Below, one piece after another: positions 11,251 to 11,868 of a stretch of 11,868 bases of DNA. The DNA comes from Alphaproteobacteria bacterium UBA7488. Lineage in GTDB: Bacteria; Pseudomonadota; Alphaproteobacteria; CAAHEQ01; UBA3637. Position 1 is the first letter of the stretch. Each line of letters begins with the position of its first letter. Location of the stretch: the NCBI GenBank assembly GCA_002477185.1, contig DLOI01000060.1:1-11868 (forward strand). Direction: 5' to 3'. Below the pieces are notes generated by a model. It did not search any database. It saw only the letters and a list, made by a program, of their open reading frames with translations, and was not told the origin of the DNA. The translations under genes and the position numbers were made by a program.

Positions 11251-11868
11251 ATGTTCAAAAAAAATTCCCTATTCTTAATTGCGGGTTTGTTCCTTACATC
11301 GAATGTCGCTTTGGGGCAAACGGTTTCAACAGACACGCAAAATGCACAATCAGATGTGTCGGTAAAGGTTGCCCCCTCTACATTGAAAGCAAACTTGCGC
11401 CGAGCAGCACTGGAAGTTTCTTCGGTTAATGTATCGAATGCCAAAGCATACGAAAATTCGCCAATTACGGAACTCAGCGCGGATAGCCAAACACTTATCA
11501 AAGGCGTTTTTGATTTTGTCGTGGAATACAACCAAGAAAAGTTGCGTTGGAACAACGGGTTGTTTATGGAATATGGCAAAACAAAAATTAAACCGGCAGG
11601 CGAACCGACAGAAACAAATGAAAATTCTGATAAAATTTTGTTATTTACCGATTATGCCTACAAAGCTTATAAATATGATACGATATATTTCGGGCCCATG
11701 TTTAATGTTGAATATCAAACTGAATTCACTCGTAACGCGGATGCTCCTCGAAACAAAGTATTTCGCGGCAAAGCTGGCGTCACTTTATTTGACGGAACAA
11801 TCATTAAAGATTTGTATATCGCGGCAGTGGGCGAATATGACATGACTTATTCCGAACACGTATCCAAG
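11251..11868 (+). CDS. Exported, probably outer-membrane beta-barrel protein, partial (C-terminus off the right edge)
   Basis: 206 codons are visible, open to the window edge. MFKKNSLFLIAGLFLTSNVALG is a signal peptide with likely cleavage before Gln23. A Ser/Thr/Val-rich linker (23-60) follows. Then comes a beta-rich domain in which aromatic residues alternate and acidic/basic pairs recur: GVFDFVVEYNQEKLRWNNGLFMEYGKTKI, DKILLFTDYAYKAYKYDTIYFGPMFNVEYQTEF, NKVFRGKAGVTLF and LYIAAVGEYDMTYSEH. The WNNGLFMEYG...DKI pattern recalls DUF3078/DUF481-like barrel proteins, but the family is uncertain. The ATG is preceded by AGAGG (11240-11244) with 6-nt spacing. A strong promoter suggests high expression. 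It is not a sequence relative of the OMP at 8832. Confidence 0.82.
   Translation, partial: MFKKNSLFLIAGLFLTSNVALGQTVSTDTQNAQSDVSVKVAPSTLKANLRRAALEVSSVNVSNAKAYENSPITELSADSQTLIKGVFDFVVEYNQEKLRWNNGLFMEYGKTKIKPAGEPTETNENSDKILLFTDYAYKAYKYDTIYFGPMFNVEYQTEFTRNADAPRNKVFRGKAGVTLFDGTIIKDLYIAAVGEYDMTYSEHVSK

Noticed and set aside
11090..11278. 62-codon plus-strand frame upstream of the right-edge gene
   Set aside because: No ribosome binding site. It contains the strong promoter 11190-11218 and overlaps the signal peptide of the real gene in another frame.
11226..11579. 117-codon minus-strand frame and other frames overlapping the right-edge gene
   Set aside because: Antisense shadows of the 11251-11868 frame, which has a signal peptide, a ribosome binding site and a consensus promoter.
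1..11868. CRISPR array, insertion sequence, integrase or toxin-antitoxin operon
   Set aside because: No regularly spaced repeats, transposase or integrase motifs, or paired small genes typical of type II toxin-antitoxin systems were seen.

Overview
The window is AT-rich bacterial chromosome. It most resembles a host-associated (gut-type) alphaproteobacterium. That placement rests on a Gram-negative gene set (two signal-peptide-bearing outer-membrane beta-barrel proteins, one ending in Phe), a type A RNase P RNA, proteobacterial-style -35/-10 promoters, and a pilin-like protein with a GRTMMEMLGVL N-terminus of a kind I associate with gut alphaproteobacterial genomes. The assignment is inference; no 16S rRNA or core ribosomal protein is present.

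Layout. 1-534 (-): a type IV pilin-like protein running off the left edge. 535-884: its promoter region. 885-1550 (-): upp, uracil phosphoribosyltransferase. 1736-2119 (+): rnpB. 2311-2500 (+): a structured RNA that I cannot name, ending in a terminator and followed directly by a gene for an acidic 80-residue orphan protein (2532-2774). 2970-3046 (+): tRNA-Pro(TGG), followed by about 300 bp of decayed tRNA-derived copies. 3665-4108 (+): YjaB-like GNAT acetyltransferase. 4218-4670: no supportable gene. 4671-4967 (+): ferritin-like two-helix protein. 5070-6302 (+): membrane-anchored GT8 glycosyltransferase with a duplicated Cys-pair C-terminal module. 6421-7335 (+): a protein with a plausible Cys-His-Asp (transglutaminase/papain-like) triad. 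7395-7868 (-): a second GNAT. 7979-8055 (+): tRNA-Pro(CGG). 8299-8562 (-): an HU/IHF-like pseudogene without a start codon. 8832-9572 (-): OmpA/OMP25-like beta-barrel. 9763-10308 (-): left-handed beta-helix acetyltransferase. 10494-10853 (-): DUF805 membrane protein. 11251-end (+): an exported, probably beta-barrel protein cut by the right edge.

Almost every gene is a single transcription unit with its own promoter and often its own terminator; there is no long operon. Surface and envelope functions dominate: pilin, two outer-membrane proteins, GT8, a hexapeptide acetyltransferase that could decorate glycans, and DUF805. Housekeeping RNA genes lie between them. Several protein genes have short perfect inverted repeats at or just after the predicted transcription start (pilin, ferritin-like, GT8, OMP, DUF805), which suggests transcript-end stem-loops or repressor operators.

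The best candidate for something undescribed is the 2311-2500 RNA. It shows a 10-bp plus 6-bp closing helix, three or four local hairpins, a possible loop-internal-loop pairing, and a perfect 9-bp alternative pairing that would disrupt its terminator, placed just before an orphan small gene. The tRNA-Pro relic array, the triad protein and a possible 19-residue hydrophobic peptide at 11010-11069 are secondary candidates.
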